From: Entoloma clypeatum
Taxonomy: Eukaryota; Basidiomycota; Agaricomycetes; Agaricales; Entolomataceae
Assembly: GCA_963565915.1 (NCBI GenBank)
Contig: OY751486.1
Coordinates: 5,022,001 to 5,086,000, forward strand
Direction: 5' to 3'
Length of the DNA: 64,000 nt
The notes below the pieces were generated by a model. The model had not been told where the DNA came from and did not search any database. It worked only from the letters and a program-made list of their open reading frames with translations. Positions within the stretch are counted from its first letter, which is position 1, and each line of letters opens with the position of its first letter. The position numbers were made by a program, and so were the translations under genes. Of the stretch, positions 1 through 11,724 are shown piece by piece.

Positions 1-1503
1 AAAACGTGCTCGCCCACTCTTTCAGATCAAATGTCGACGCTCTTGCGTTGTCCAGCCAGGGATATGTCTGAGGGAAATGGGGCGTGTTCAACTCATGACC
101 TTCACCGTAAAATTCTCTCGTATGAACTCACCAACAACATCTTCGGCGTGTTCCTCTTCTCGGGATCCTTGAGCAAACATGCATCCACAAATTCCTCCGC
201 CACCTTTGGAAACCTCCCCTCGGGACTCAACCGCGGTGCCGGCTCCTTCACGATCTGATGCATCAGTTCAATGATGCTCATCGTCGTGCCCCCACCGTGC
301 AGGCTGACGCCCTTGCTTCTCCGCCTACTCCTCCGCCGTGCCGTCTTGTCTACTGCGAGGAGCGAGTCCCGGTGGGTGGTCGTCTTCTTGAGGTCCTGAG
401 TGTTATCACCGGTAGTCTCCAAGTCGGAGAGGTCTGAATCGTCGGCGTCGGAGAAGGGGAAGCGCCCGAGGGTGAGCTCAATGAGGGAGATGCCGAGGGA
501 CCAGATGTCAGATTTGACAGAGTATTCAGCACCTTGGATGCGCTCAGGCTGTGGATGGGTAGTTTTTTTTTAGGGTTGGGTGACAAGGGTGAAAGGAAGA
601 TAAGAAACCGACTGACGCTCATGTAGATGGACGTCCCGACGAAGGTGTGTGCGATTGAATTTATGAGCTCGCCCGAGACGCCGAAATCACATAGCTTGAT
701 ATGTCCTTGGGAGTTACACAAGATGTTTGACGGTTTGATATCTTTAGCCACCAATGTTGGTAAGACGGCGATAGAGTAGATATATCTAGCACTTACCTCG
801 GTGGATGATGCGGTGGACGTCATACAAGTACGTCAAGCCTTCCAGAACAGACATTGCCAGCATGGCGACGACTTCAATATCAATCGGCCCAATCTTCTTA
901 TATATCCCATCAAAGGACCCTTTGTCCATAAACTCCATGCAAATGCAGATATTCGGTTCGGCGAGGAAGGCTCCATAGGACGACACGATATATTGTGATT
1001 TACAGTCGTGCATGATTTGCAGCTCCCGCAGAATCTGCTTCCGCACAGCTGGTTTCGCGTCGATCAAGACAATCTGAAAGAAGCACATTGAATCTACAAA
1101 AAAAGGGGACGAAACCAAGTCTACGCACCTTCTTCGCCATAATCGTCCCCGTGGGCGCATGCTCTACCTTCACCACGCTCCCTCCGTTCCCCTGGCCCAG
1201 CTCTTCTAATTTCTTCATATCCGCATTCTTGAGATCAAATTCGGGGCCAGTTAAATCAAGTTTAGCGAGCGTGCTCGACAAGGACGCGTGTCGTGCACTC
1301 CGTCGCTCTGAAGCTGCAGCGGAATCGACTCCCGCAGGCGAAGCGAATCCTGGAATGGGTAGCGGGTCGTCAGGGAATGGAGGGGGTCGTTTCTTGGGCC
1401 CTGGTGCGAGCCGGGTAGCTGCTGGTATCTCTCCTATTCCGATGGCGGCATCCGGGAGCTGGAGCTCTTTGAAATTGCGTTTCGTGCGCAAGTTCGTCGA
1501 CAT
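1..1503 (-). CDS. STE7: Ste7/Fuz7-type MAP kinase kinase, 3' end outside the window
   Basis: Dual-specificity kinase that activates the mating/filamentation MAPK. Exons on the minus strand: 1129-1503, 797-1073, 617-741, 132-548 and 1-67 (open at the edge), giving about 420 residues so far. A Pro-rich N-terminus of about 75 residues precedes the kinase domain. Visible motifs: glycine loop [16 protein letters not shown]-type lysine in TIMAKK, catalytic HRD with the Asp split by intron 2, [19 protein letters not shown], activation segment SIAHT (the two phospho-acceptors S and T) followed by [12 protein letters not shown], then [11 protein letters not shown] low-complexity insert of about 55 residues sits between LGRFPFSD and the C-lobe helices. 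The last exon reads [11 protein letters not shown] and FDLKEWAS, the usual end of Ste7 kinases, so only a few residues are missing. Assignment to Ste7 rather than Pbs2 or Mkk1 rests on INSIAxT and the [16 protein letters not shown] region. The symbol is by orthology only. Confidence 0.9.
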
Positions 1504-2572
1504 CTACAGAATCGTCAGTTATGAAGCCATCGACAAATAAATATCAACAGCGACGACCACCTTACCCTGGACCGCTATGGTGGGCGCCTTGGAGCGGCGC
1601 CTGTCTGGGACAGAACAGTAGGCTTCAAAAGCCAAGCCAGCAGTTGCATGACATCCGTCTCCTCTGTCAGCTGGATGTCATGGTATGTTGTTACCCTGGC
1701 AACTACATTCCACTCCATTCGGAGCGGTAGAATATAGAAACCTACAGTGTCTGAAAATCATTCGCGCCATGGGATTTCACACACCGACTGTTTTTCTGAC
1801 AGTGACACATACCGACTATGCATGAGATCAACATGGCTTGTTGGGGTGAGCTATCTACACGGTCGTCGCCTTTGTCGGCACCTGCAGTGACTTTGGGTGT
1901 GGGAGGTGGGATCGACATGAATGTCCCCCATGTGAAGTAAGACTTTGTTAATTTCATAGCCTGGTTAGGGTGGGGTCATCGCCGGCGCATTTTTTTTTTC
2001 TAAACATGAACATTGGGTGCAGAACATTCACTGATCCAGATCCAGATCCGGAAATTGCACTCACCGACCGGAATGCTAAGGTTTCATCAATGGGGCTGCA
2101 ACTCGGACCCAGGGACCTATGGATACTAGTAACTAAGCCTGATAATTTTTGACCTAAAGCAGGAGGTGGACTGATCGTTCTATATTTCAAATTTCATGAG
2201 GATGTTCAAAGACGCTCTCGGGACGTAATTTATGAACCATCTGATACCAATGGAAATAAGTAGTGGACGTTGCCATATTTCCCCATCATACATATGAATA
2301 GGTACAATCGATCTACTGACTCGATCGGCACAATCTCAGTAAGGAAGTCAATCCTGAAGACACAATCTTAGTCCGCAGTGATAGTAACGGGTTTTGGTAT
2401 CGCAGTCCACTGTTGATGCGGTGGACGCACAAAACGTCCTACCTTGTTTCGGTTTTCTAGGGCTTCTTTAAGTTATTCGGAATTTGCTGTCTTTGGTTTG
2501 ATGACTTCTGTATGAGTTCCGTTTATGTGTCTAAATCTCATCATCACCAAAGTTAACACATTACATGTCCAT
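1504..2572. other. Intergenic, no gene seen
   Basis: Holds the 5' side of the MAP kinase kinase and the 3' side of the HAD phosphatase. Open frames are short and show no recognisable motif. I see no RNA gene or inverted repeat. Confidence 0.6.
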
Positions 2573-3811
2573 TCAGCTCGAGCCAGCTCCAGCTTGGCTA
2601 ACCACCTGGGCAACCGTCTTCTTCCCCGCCACGACAGATTGTACCACGGGCAAAACCTGCGAGAAGTCTTCAAACAAAACGTGCGTGATCCCCTCCCTGG
2701 TGCAATATGCCGCGAGATCGTTATCGCCACCCGGTTTCGCCTTGACGAACAGCAGATCTGCATGCCTTGCGGCAGAGATATCTGTACATAAAGAAATACA
2801 ATGCTCCAACTCTATTATCATGCACAGAAACAAGCCGACGAACCTGATACGCCATCTCCAAAGAAGAACAAAGTCGGAGGATCGTCCAAGTCGCGGTATG
2901 GCAATATCGCCTGTGATTTGTCGTGTCCGAATCCACTGTTTCCCGCGTTCATCAGAGAGAGAGACTCTGAAGAAATAGAAATAGGAATTTTGTGATACCT
3001 GGATGGATGGCGGTATTGGATCTCCCACTTCCCGTCGTCGGAGATGGTCACGTCGTTTGCGATGATCTCTATTTCAGCTGCGGCTTCTTCCCCGACGAGG
3101 TTGGAGAGCACTGCGCGAATCGAGGGTGCCATACCGCTAATTTCAATTGCAAGATTATCAGAAACTTTGTTCGAGAATTTTGGATCATCAGTGCATGGCG
3201 GAATATTCCAACACACCTCGAAACAATGATGACGGGAACGTCATTAGCCTTGCACCAAGAGTAAAACTCCTTAAAACCAGAATCTAATTTGATATCTGGC
3301 CAAAGGGGGCACAGGCTTCAGTGAAAGCGGTAAAGACTGGATGGTTTCAGGGCGCACTGTTACGCAGGGTTTCTTTGCACTCTTCAAACGAATGTCCATT
3401 CGACATCACGCTCTGCAACATCTCACGGAACGCGTCTCTACCTCCTTTCTTTCAGAAAAAACAAAAGACGCAGAGGGCTAGATCTGTTTGATAATACCTG
3501 AAAATCGCGCGTCCAGCGAGCACATCGAGGTTCCCCTGCCTCCTTTTTTCCAGTCCGAATCCCAGGTTATCCGTCAGATCTGGCACGTGTTAAACGATCC
3601 AGCCACATTTTCCAGAAGGAAATGGAACGTACAATCGTTGGAATCGCGTGTCGTGATCGTTCCATCCCTAGCATTAAAAAGCTCAACCCATTTGAATTTG
3701 ATAATAAGGGAGGACCGTGCAAACCAACCAATCCGAGAGGACAACGAATTTCTTATCTTTGTGGATAGGTGGATAAGGCAATGTGCTGACTGGAGGTGAA
3801 GTGTCTCCCAT
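2573..3811 (-). CDS. HAD-superfamily phosphatase (phosphoserine/DK-MTP phosphatase-like)
   Basis: Small soluble Asp-nucleophile phosphatase of about 265 residues in about seven exons. The start at 3811 is chosen because it leads through a Pro-rich leader into the nucleophile motif SDWDGTITTRDSND, where an intron splits the Trp codon (donor at 3728, acceptor before 3667). After the next intron comes YLTDNLGFG, then RDAFREMLQSV, motif II VPVIIVSSGMAP, the motif III lysine in GHDKSQAI, and motif IV FFFGDGVSDISAA, all spliced in frame. The C-terminus reads VLFEDFSQVLPVV and stops at 2573. Family knowledge: fungal relatives are annotated as 2,3-diketo-5-methylthio-1-phosphopentane phosphatase or phosphoserine-phosphatase-like proteins, but the true substrate is mostly unknown. 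All catalytic residues of the fold are present, so it should be active. Substrate assignment is inference. Confidence 0.85.
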
Positions 3812-4070
3812 AGCAGTTTGGGGTAAAAGTTCAAGGTGAGTGATTGTGATCGTTGGAGGTGGAGCTCTTTCCGATCAATCGTCGTTATCTTATCAGATCG
3901 CAGCTGCCCCAGTAAACTGTAACTTAAAGTGCGACGAGAACGAAGTAATATCTATTATCTATAATCTAAGAAACCAAACTCTCAGGACGTTTGGCAGGTA
4001 CTTAAGCTTTGAAACACGTCAACATGCGGCATACCTAAAATGACAGTGGTTGATAGTCACATGAAATGAA

Positions 4071-5388
4071 TCACCAGTCGAGTTCGACAGGGAAGAACTT
4101 CTCAATCAGCCCTTCGTAATAAGGACGAAGCTTTACTGGGTCCACAGGATCGTCGCTCTTGCTGTACAGGTCGTATGGGTTGAATGCGCGGACAGCAGCG
4201 AGGATCTTCTCATCCTTTTCGTTGGTGAGATGTGAGTACGCGCCTTCGCGATGCCACGGGTAAAAGCTATGATATCGGATCATCGCCAGCGCTTCTTCAG
4301 GCAGCGTACTCTGGTCTTTCATGACGTGGTATAGGTACTACGGAGTTGAAACGCAAAGATAAGCAAGTCTGCTTCTTCGAGCATTCTGCCTCGGGGACCC
4401 ACCTCGTCATGACCCCATGAGAGCATCACGTCTTCAAGGCCGCAGTGCGGTTTGTAAATTCCGTATTCAGTAGAGTAGATAGGGTCTTCAGAATCCGGAT
4501 TTCCGGCGAAAGTCTCCGGATATATGATGCTATCCGAAAACCGACAGCCTACAACTGTCATAAGAAGATGTCAGTCCAAACGGCAACACTCGCAAGAGCG
4601 CTAATTTTACCAAATGTATCCTGCGGATAAACGATGAGCCAGTCGAAGCGATATGGAAGAAAAAATGGGGGACGTACGCCAACGACATCCCACTGCCCCT
4701 CAGAGCCAAACAGGAACAGGAGTTTTCCAAGGTCATGTACCAGTCCAGCGGCCTAGCCGTACAGATGGATAAGATTTTCGAATCAGCCTGACTAGAACAT
4801 GACCAACCTGCATCCACTCCGGTTTACCGTCCCTACGGATCGCCTCGGCCGTTTGAAGGAGGTGCTCTATTTGCGAGACACTCGTCTATCATGGAAAAAA
4901 AAAAGACGCCGTTATCGCTTTGCCCAGGGCAGAGAAGAATGAGAAGCCGAACGTCGGGATCCGATTCGTCGACAAGCGTATTGAGCATCTCCATGGCCTG
5001 CCAGACTCCCATCCGTGCGCGCTTCCTGGACTTGAATTCGACGCGAGCGTTGATATTGAATGCGACGGTTTGTTTCTCTGCGGCCCCCAAGGTTTAGGAC
5101 GATGGGCTATCCTTCAAAATAGTGTGGGGCACCACAGACCATGCTGCTCCTTGTAGAAGTTTCTGACGCGGTCACAAGCTTCTTGGTAGTTGCGGAACCC
5201 GTCTTTATCCTTCTCTTGGTCAAACTGTGACTGCTCGTCCCATAGACCGCTCTTCAAGGCATTTACTAGTGTCAAGTTATATGTTACAGGCGAACAGGGA
5301 AGTCAAGAAAAAAAATTTTTGACGTACCTTTGTCAATCGCATCCGAGGTCTCGTCGAGTTCACGCCCGCTGTTGAGCAAGATGCCCAT
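4071..5388 (-). CDS. MIOX: myo-Inositol oxygenase
   Basis: Di-iron oxygenase that cleaves myo-inositol to D-glucuronate, the entry step of inositol catabolism; cytosolic. About 298 residues after joining about eight exons. In order: [14 protein letters not shown], the [16 protein letters not shown] region, [110 protein letters not shown] and a terminal [11 protein letters not shown]. All six metal ligands known from the human enzyme can be placed: His in IEHLLQ, His-Asp in VHDLG, His in SWGHDE, His in RYHSFY, Asp in NPYDLYS. Length matches the family (about 285-310). The ATG at 5388 is the only in-frame start reachable without inventing another exon, but a tiny upstream exon cannot be excluded. 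Confidence 0.93.
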
Positions 5389-5854
5389 GTCGTCAAAATA
5401 TCTGAAACGAATGTGAGGAAAGGATGATACTTTCTGCCGAATAACCAGAGGCTCTTTAAAACGTCGAAATCGGACGTAACCGCCGGACTTGAAGGAGTGT
5501 TATATCAACAGCTGCATCGACTCGAAATGACTGATTCGGCACTTTACGAAAAACAGGAGATGTATTGCAGAAAACATTTTTTTTTTTTTTTTTTTGGTTG
5601 CCACGTGGAGTCCCTTAGATAGCTCCGCAGGGGTATCTCCACAGCGTGGGAACGACCAAATTTAGGTTCCTCAATTGCGGTTGAGCTGCAGTGCGGCCCT
5701 TGAGCGCACAAAGACCAGATAAACTTGGCTTCGTGGGCAAATTCAGCGGCGGGTTTCAAGTTTAGGAGATAGCGAGATCGATGCTCTCGTGGCAACGGTG
5801 GGCGTTCCCGAGGAACAACAGACCAAAAAGAGGATAACCATTCAAAAAACCCAA
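5389..5854. other. Intergenic upstream of MIOX
   Basis: Putative MIOX promoter. Contains a T-run of about 20 nt at 5577-5596. No gene is seen. Confidence 0.5.
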
Positions 5855-6005
5855 GGCCCTGTACGGGAACTCCAGGATTGATCCCGTTTCAAACCTGTCA
5901 CCAGCCAAAATTGCACCAAATCGTTCGGTTTCCATCCCGTATCGGGTTGGTAACCGTTGATTTTGGCAGGCGACGGGATTGATCCCGGAGTTCCCGTACT
6001 GGGCC
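5855..6005. mobile_element. Harbinger-like MITE, older copy
   Basis: A 151 bp element with long terminal inverted repeats. The left end reads GGCCCTGTACGGGAACTCC and the right end is its reverse complement with one mismatch (ACTGGG for ACAGGG). A second copy with better preserved ends lies at 59305-59437. No coding capacity. The TAA-type target duplication clear at the other copy is not intact here (CAA on the left, TTA on the right), which fits an older insertion. Family assignment rests on the 3 bp target site of the other copy. Confidence 0.75.
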
Positions 6006-6313
6006 TTATAACCTCTTTCTTTCTTCTGTGGCCGATCAACATGTCAGGAGTGATGCGACACTGCGGTGCCAAACTGGTTGGTCAAGGTCTCCACGTACAC
6101 CCACCTCACAACGAGGCTCGCCGTACCTCAAGATGTATCGCGTCGTGCTAAGGAGGATGGAATGATTACTCAGTAGTCTTGGGCATGGCATTCTCTCGGC
6201 GCCGCTCTCATGCTCCAGTGACTGAAGAAAGTGTAACGCATTCAATTCAATTCCTGCCAAGGCGACCACCATGGCATCTCAAAGTTCACAACAAGACACA
6301 GTGCTAAAGACGC

Positions 6314-7770
6314 TCATGGCTTGAATGGCGGCCAGTTGTCAAATCCAAGGTCGATGGCTACCGAACATAAATCATCAGGAAAGTCACTATTCTTGATAGG
6401 AAGTTAAACATACGCCAAGCTGGCATGATGAATCTGGTGCCGCGTGGACGTTAGACATCAAGATAAGCTGCACATCACCCTGCACATCACCTTTTCTGTT
6501 TTCCAGAAGCAGCCAATCCATCCAAGACCCTGATATCATCTTCGTCGAGCTTCCCAACGGCAGAAATACCACCCGTCATGTTTGACGTGATGCGGGAGGG
6601 TGTCACGGACTTGGGTAAAACCACGATGCCTTTGGCAACTGACAATAAGAGAAGATCAGACTCGGTGCAAGGATTAAATGCTAACGCAGATAACTTGCCA
6701 AGATATCCTATAAGGACATCGGCTGGGCTGAGGCTATGTTTCTGGGAAATTTCGACCACCTTTTCGTCAGTAAACAGAGGGGAGTTCGTAGATCCAAGCG
6801 GAGAGTATGCTTGAGGAACAATACCCTTAGCGTTGAGATACTCGATAAGTTTATGTTGTGGGTTGTACACATGAAGTTCAAGCTATTTTTCCATCCGGTT
6901 TCAGCGTTTGTGTCGCGCGAGAGAAGAAGAACATCGCCCTACTTGATTTACAGCTGGGACGATCTCTGCGGTGGGGAGGATCTCCTCCAGCTTCGCGATA
7001 GAGAAGTTGGAAACACCGACTGCCTTGACTTTGCCTGTGCATTCCAGCCGCTATCAGCAAAGCAAAGTTGGCATAAGACTCAGCGGATGCCTACGGACCC
7101 TTCTTCAACACCGCTTCCATTTGCTTCCAGGTGTCCTGCAACTTCCAAGAGTGATCAACATCACGGATACCATTCGGAAGCGTTGGGAATATAGGATCGT
7201 TTCCATGAGGGTTCAGCGGTACTGGCCAATGTACGAGGTATACTTAAAAGTCAAGCCTCAGTACTCGCTCTCCCACCCCCATATCCACACACTCACGATC
7301 GAGATAATCAGTCCCAAGGTTCGCCAGAGTCTGATCAAGGTTTTCCTCAACTCGTGAATGCCAGGTACCCCAAAGTTTGCTCGTAATCTGGGAGAAGACA
7401 TAGGCACTCGAAAAAGCTGTGGGAGGCAGGGAAAAACTCACGAAAATGTCAGAACGAGGGACCCCTGATGCACGAATACCTGCGCCTACATCCTTTTCAT
7501 TGCCGTATGCCCTACATGCGTAACACAAATGAGCTGGGTCGATCAATGTTGATAGACCGTCCTACCATGCACAGTCGATAAGTTTGTATCCGCCTTCTTT
7601 GAGCGCATAAGCCACCGCTGCAGTAACCTCCTCAGGTTTAGATTGCCATGTTCCTGAGAGGGCCGTTCCGACTTTGTTGGCTGCAAAAAATCCACCAACG
7701 ACGACGCACCTAGACCAATAACTGGTATTTCTGTGCCGCTGTGTTTCAGCTTAATGGTAGGGCAAGACAT
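6314..7770 (-). CDS. Aldo/keto reductase
   Basis: NADPH-dependent carbonyl reductase of the AKR barrel family, about 315 residues in about eight exons; cytosolic. The start at 7770 gives MSCPTIKLKHSGTEIPVIGL. Later exons read GTWQSKPEEVTAAVAYALKE, LIDCAW then AYGNEKDVGAGI, TSKLWGTWHSRVEENL, LVHWPVPLNPHGNDP, VKAVGVSNFSIAKLEEIL, VPAVNQVELHVYNPQHKLIEYL, PQAYSPLGSTN and VVLPKSVTPSRI. The catalytic tetrad can be placed: Asp in LIDCA, Tyr in AYGNE, Lys in TSKLW, His in LVHWP. Two small terminal exons give FIMPAW and PIDLGFDNW and end at the TGA at 6314, so the ORF that stops at 6487 is not the real C-terminus. Fungal relatives include glycerol, xylose and arabinose dehydrogenases. The substrate cannot be read from the sequence. 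Confidence 0.88.
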
Positions 7771-8183
7771 GGTCATGATGGTGGAAACGGTCAGAGATAA
7801 TTGTGTTGTGGGAGTCCGGGCCACTGTGCGGTCCGGCGCCGGACCGCTCCACACGTCAGTAGTGGTGTTCTGAGCTCGTTGTGCAAGTTACGCAAACTCT
7901 TTATGGCTGTAGACCGAGACACTGCAACAGGGTTATTGCAAAGAGCAGGTGATGTATACAATGATAATCTACCTATACAAACAATGTCGGGACGATTCAG
8001 TAGTCACCAGGACAGACCGCTATATGTACGATATCCGCATCTCCCATACTTACGTAGGAATGCGAAGAGCGGGCGTACTGTATGAAGGGAGAGATAAACA
8101 AGTATCGAGATTTGTGTAAATCATGATCATAGGTCCAAGTCATCGTTGGCAAATACAGACGGTGAGCGGCAAGGACGGTGACC
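7771..8183. promoter_or_regulatory. Intergenic region with a perfect 20 bp palindrome at 7828-7847
   Basis: The only clear structure is the palindrome GCGGTCCGGCGCCGGACCGC, 58 bp upstream of the reductase start codon. Inverted CGG/CCG triplets of this kind are typical targets of Zn2Cys6 regulators, so it may be an operator of the reductase; that role is inference. No gene is seen in the remainder. Confidence 0.4.
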
Positions 8184-9150
8184 TCAAACGATATACCAGA
8201 GACACCACATCATCCAGAAAAGAACGAAGACACCTATATTCGGTGTCGACCAGGTGGGAGCACCGCTGCTGATGAGGGGCACTGCCATTCCAATGGTGTT
8301 ATTGAGGCAAGTCAGGAGATTGTGGTCGATATTGACTGGAAGTGGTACGACCTGAGTTCCCTCAAGGCCGAGTTCACCAGTATTATTGTAGCCATCGAGC
8401 GTAAGTGCAACACTGCTTGCCCGGTAATACTGTACTGTTTGTTCTGGTTGCGGCCACGAAGAGAAAGAATCCTCGTATCGTGAGGGAGACGAGGGTGTAC
8501 CGGTCCTCAACAAAGAGGAACAGTCCTTCTGGATTTCTGTGACCAGATCAACGACGGTGATGTTGTCAGCCAAAAGGCGGAAAGTGATGTCCTGTGAGCT
8601 GGACGTGATGGCCGTATAGAACATGGCACCCCCTGGACGAGTGGTGTTGTCAGGTCTACCATACTGTTAAGTCTCCAGTGAGCTCTCATCGGGCATGTAA
8701 GTTTGAACTTAATTACCTCCGCAGTATGCGACCTCGAACCGCCAATGCCACCCCAGGCCAGAGGCCAGAAATAAAAGGGGAAACCACGATTTTCCACACC
8801 GCGACCAGGAGCTCCCGGATAACCACTTCCATATTGTCTTGAGATCCAAAAAATCTGGTTTTAGTCCACGTCACGTTAGAACGATGAAAAACTTACTGAG
8901 TTCCATAGACTTGATCCCTGGTACCTCCACCTGCAGAGCGGCCGGCGAACGGTTGTCCGGAAGGGATAGTAATAGGCTTCCCTCCTCCATTTCCCTTGAT
9001 GACTGCGGACATGGAATATCCGCCAGCACTGACTGGGCTACCGCCTCCCTTTCCACCGCGACTCTTTCGTCCGCGACCACCGCCGCCTTTCCGTGGATAG
9101 AGCTTCCTTGTTTCCTTGCCCGCTCTCACAGAGATGAAGGGAACGAACAT
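8184..9150 (-). CDS. Glycine-rich membrane protein, basidiomycete family, copy A
   Basis: Unknown function. From the start at 9150 (MFVPFISV) the first exon is basic and Gly-rich (KGGGGRGRKSRGGKGGG), then reads PSGQPFAGRSAGGGTRDQVY. Later exons join in frame to give YGSGYPGAPGRGVENRGF, FYFWPLAWGG, YGRPDNTTRPGGAMFYTA and the LADNITVVDLV region. The protein ends in a Trp-rich hydrophobic segment, VLFWMMWCLWYIV, which could anchor it in a membrane. The same modules and intron positions occur in the paralogue at 29862-30864, which supports this model. Several N-x-S/T sites are present. The family is found across mushroom-forming fungi without an assigned role. Exon joints are by eye; the start could lie further upstream. 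Confidence 0.78.
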
Positions 9151-10399
9151 TGCACCACTGGAAGAAGAGCGAGGGGTAAACAAGGAGTTAAAAGTGAATG
9201 AGAGGTCAGGATATACCACCAGATTTAAACTGTCTGTGTAACAGCACGTTGAAAAGCCTTGAGCACTCGTTCCTGGCTGCAAATCTTGATTCATCGTCGT
9301 GGTCGAAGGTCAGAAGGTTGAGTGAAGCGTCAATATCCGGTACCGGTGCACGAGGATTTGCGGCCACGCTGTTGTTCGTACATGCTGGGATGAGCAAGGC
9401 GATGCCTATGCACCTAAGTTACCGGTCAGTGTGAGTCGGGGGGAGGGACAGCCTCGTCAGGTTTTTTCAAATTCATATTCTTTTGAGTCACGTGACTTGA
9501 GACCACTTAAGTTTCAACAACTCAACATCGAAGTTTTGTCTATGATCCCTTGAGGCGGTCGATGTGTAAACCCACAGCCATGGATAACTTTCGATCCGGA
9601 ATGGTGTGCGGAACGTATGTTATGATGATGAAGTCACTCAGTTCCCTGATCTCACTATCAACGACTTGTCAACAACCTTGCAACAACCACTAAACTCGAT
9701 GTGCGGCACCAGGACGTTGAACGCTTTAGCTTGAGTATGGTGGTCCATCTCGCGAATCTAGCCTTCTGGGAATGATCCACAGCATTCGATCGCCTACAGG
9801 ATCTGTAGAGAGGTAAAGGAAGACCAGCGGTGCGTCTCTAAGGCTTGCATGCTTCGTTCTTTGTGGCGATGCGTATGCGTCGCTCTCGGCGCTCCCGAAT
9901 CACGGGCAGCTCTTACTCTCCGTTGGGTTTGTACCAGCGTCGTTCGACTATATTCCGTATTCCGAGCCCACCAACCAATGGCCCTCACGAGATATTCCCC
10001 ATTGGAGTGTCTTATTATGTCGCCTTACGATTCAAACTCTTTTCCTGATGACATTTCATTCAATTCCGCAGAAAACCTCGCCAACGGGAGGAGAGGAACA
10101 GGTCCTTACGCTGAGTCACTTGCGATCCAAAACACTGCGTGTCTTAAAAGAACTCTGGGAGAAACACACCACGGCCGCGGCCAGAAAACGTGGAGTCGGG
10201 ATACTCCCATCCGCAGGGGTTTGCAACACGTGTACCCAACGTGTGCGGCCGTGTCCTTCAGGCTTTTCGTGTTTCGTCTTTGCCGCCGTTGACTGCATTC
10301 CCTCATGAACAACTTGCCAGTCTCGGCCAACATAGATACAAGCTACTCGGTGGTGCGTATCGTTGCGAATTCGCTCTGCCATCAGAATAAATTGATCAA
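9151..10399. other. Intergenic, no gene identified
   Basis: Long region upstream of the glycine-rich gene. Several open frames of 60-150 codons occur on both strands, but none shows a recognisable motif or clean splice pattern. Confidence 0.4.
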
Positions 10400-11560
10400 C
10401 AGCCCATGACATTCAATAGTTCGTTAACAAGCAATGAATGTCCATTCGATGCACAATGGCGGAAGGTAGAAAACATCCAGGCGCTTCGTTTAGCCACTGC
10501 AGAAAATACGCACGATATTACGTATCTCACCTTTGGAGGATCGATGGCGTTCGAGCAAAGCGCGACGAGGAGCGGTCGCTGTTGGCGCCAATCCGGCATA
10601 TGGCACCAGCGAGATATTTCTATACTTACAACCTACATTGCAAATTTGCCATCTCCTAGTTCCTCACCCCTCCCACTCGGCCAGCACTGGCGACGCATCG
10701 CTTTATGCACCCCGCATTAATGGGTATCTCTTTCCATCCGGGGCCCGCTCGTCACTATTCGAGATGGTAGAGGTCATTCATGCTGGGCTCTGACGAAGAT
10801 TTCTCAAATGTAACATTTCCACAACTCCATCGACGAGCCAAATGATTGTCAATCACGCTCGACCAAGTTGGAATGCTCTGTTCATTCCTCTCTATCAGCT
10901 CATCATCGTTCCAACTGTTGGAGGTCCTTCATCTTCACTCTCTTTGGGATCATTCCGTTGATTACTGTGTTTCATTCGCTTCAGCCAAGACCCTTCGCAA
11001 ATTGTGCCATTCCAGGGTGGGCATTTTCCAGTTGGGTAGAACGACTGCATTATGTCGCGCAGGGAACCTTTCACATTACGTGCATCCCGGGTCTCAACGT
11101 GCAACGTTGCCCATCTGATGATATTTGTCTTGCGGTGCAATTTTGGCGGTCCATCGGTTCTTTGTTTGACGCATTCCAATTCCTACATTCACCTCGCCGT
11201 AATCGACGTCTTAGTACTGGGGGCGCAGTCTCGACAATTTCACCAACAAATTCGATTACTGCTACGTTGCGTTACTTTCAGGGGTAATTCGATGGAATTG
11301 GCGCCCACCCCTCGCCACGCCCCTTCTCTCCCTTCAAAACCGATGATTTAGAACCGCTTTTTGTTGCGCTCGGGGTTGATAAAGAGGTTCTACGATACTT
11401 TCTTGTCACTGGGCTTCCCTCTGGTACAATATGACGTGCTACCGTCCCTCCAGGTCTCTTACTACTCGAATCGAGTTGGGAGATGCAAAGGAACGTCATA
11501 CTACTGGGGACGTAACTTGGACTCAAGCTATTTATCCTCTGATCTTACTCAGGAGTGATG
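10400..11560 (+). pseudogene. Possible degenerate F-box/LRR-type gene
   Basis: Weak call. Around 10681 the plus strand reads LGQHWRRIALCTP, close to the HWRxIALxTPxLW stretch that follows the F-box in many mushroom F-box proteins, but the frame then stops. Downstream, fragments in different frames look coding (ASAKTLRKL near 10980, TDDLEPLFVALGVDKEVL near 11350). No F-box start and no continuous spliced frame could be assembled. It may instead be chance open frames. Confidence 0.3.
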
Positions 11561-11724
11561 CTTCGTAATGACTATCAACTGCGAGACTCGAAATAAGATG
11601 ATGATGCCATGAAAGTGGACTCATTATAATGGAAAAAAAAACGAATATTGAACAGAGTTTCGAGAGGAAGTGCGAGTTGTACCTAGAACCACGAAAGATA
11701 AAAGACGACACGGGAAAATAGCGA

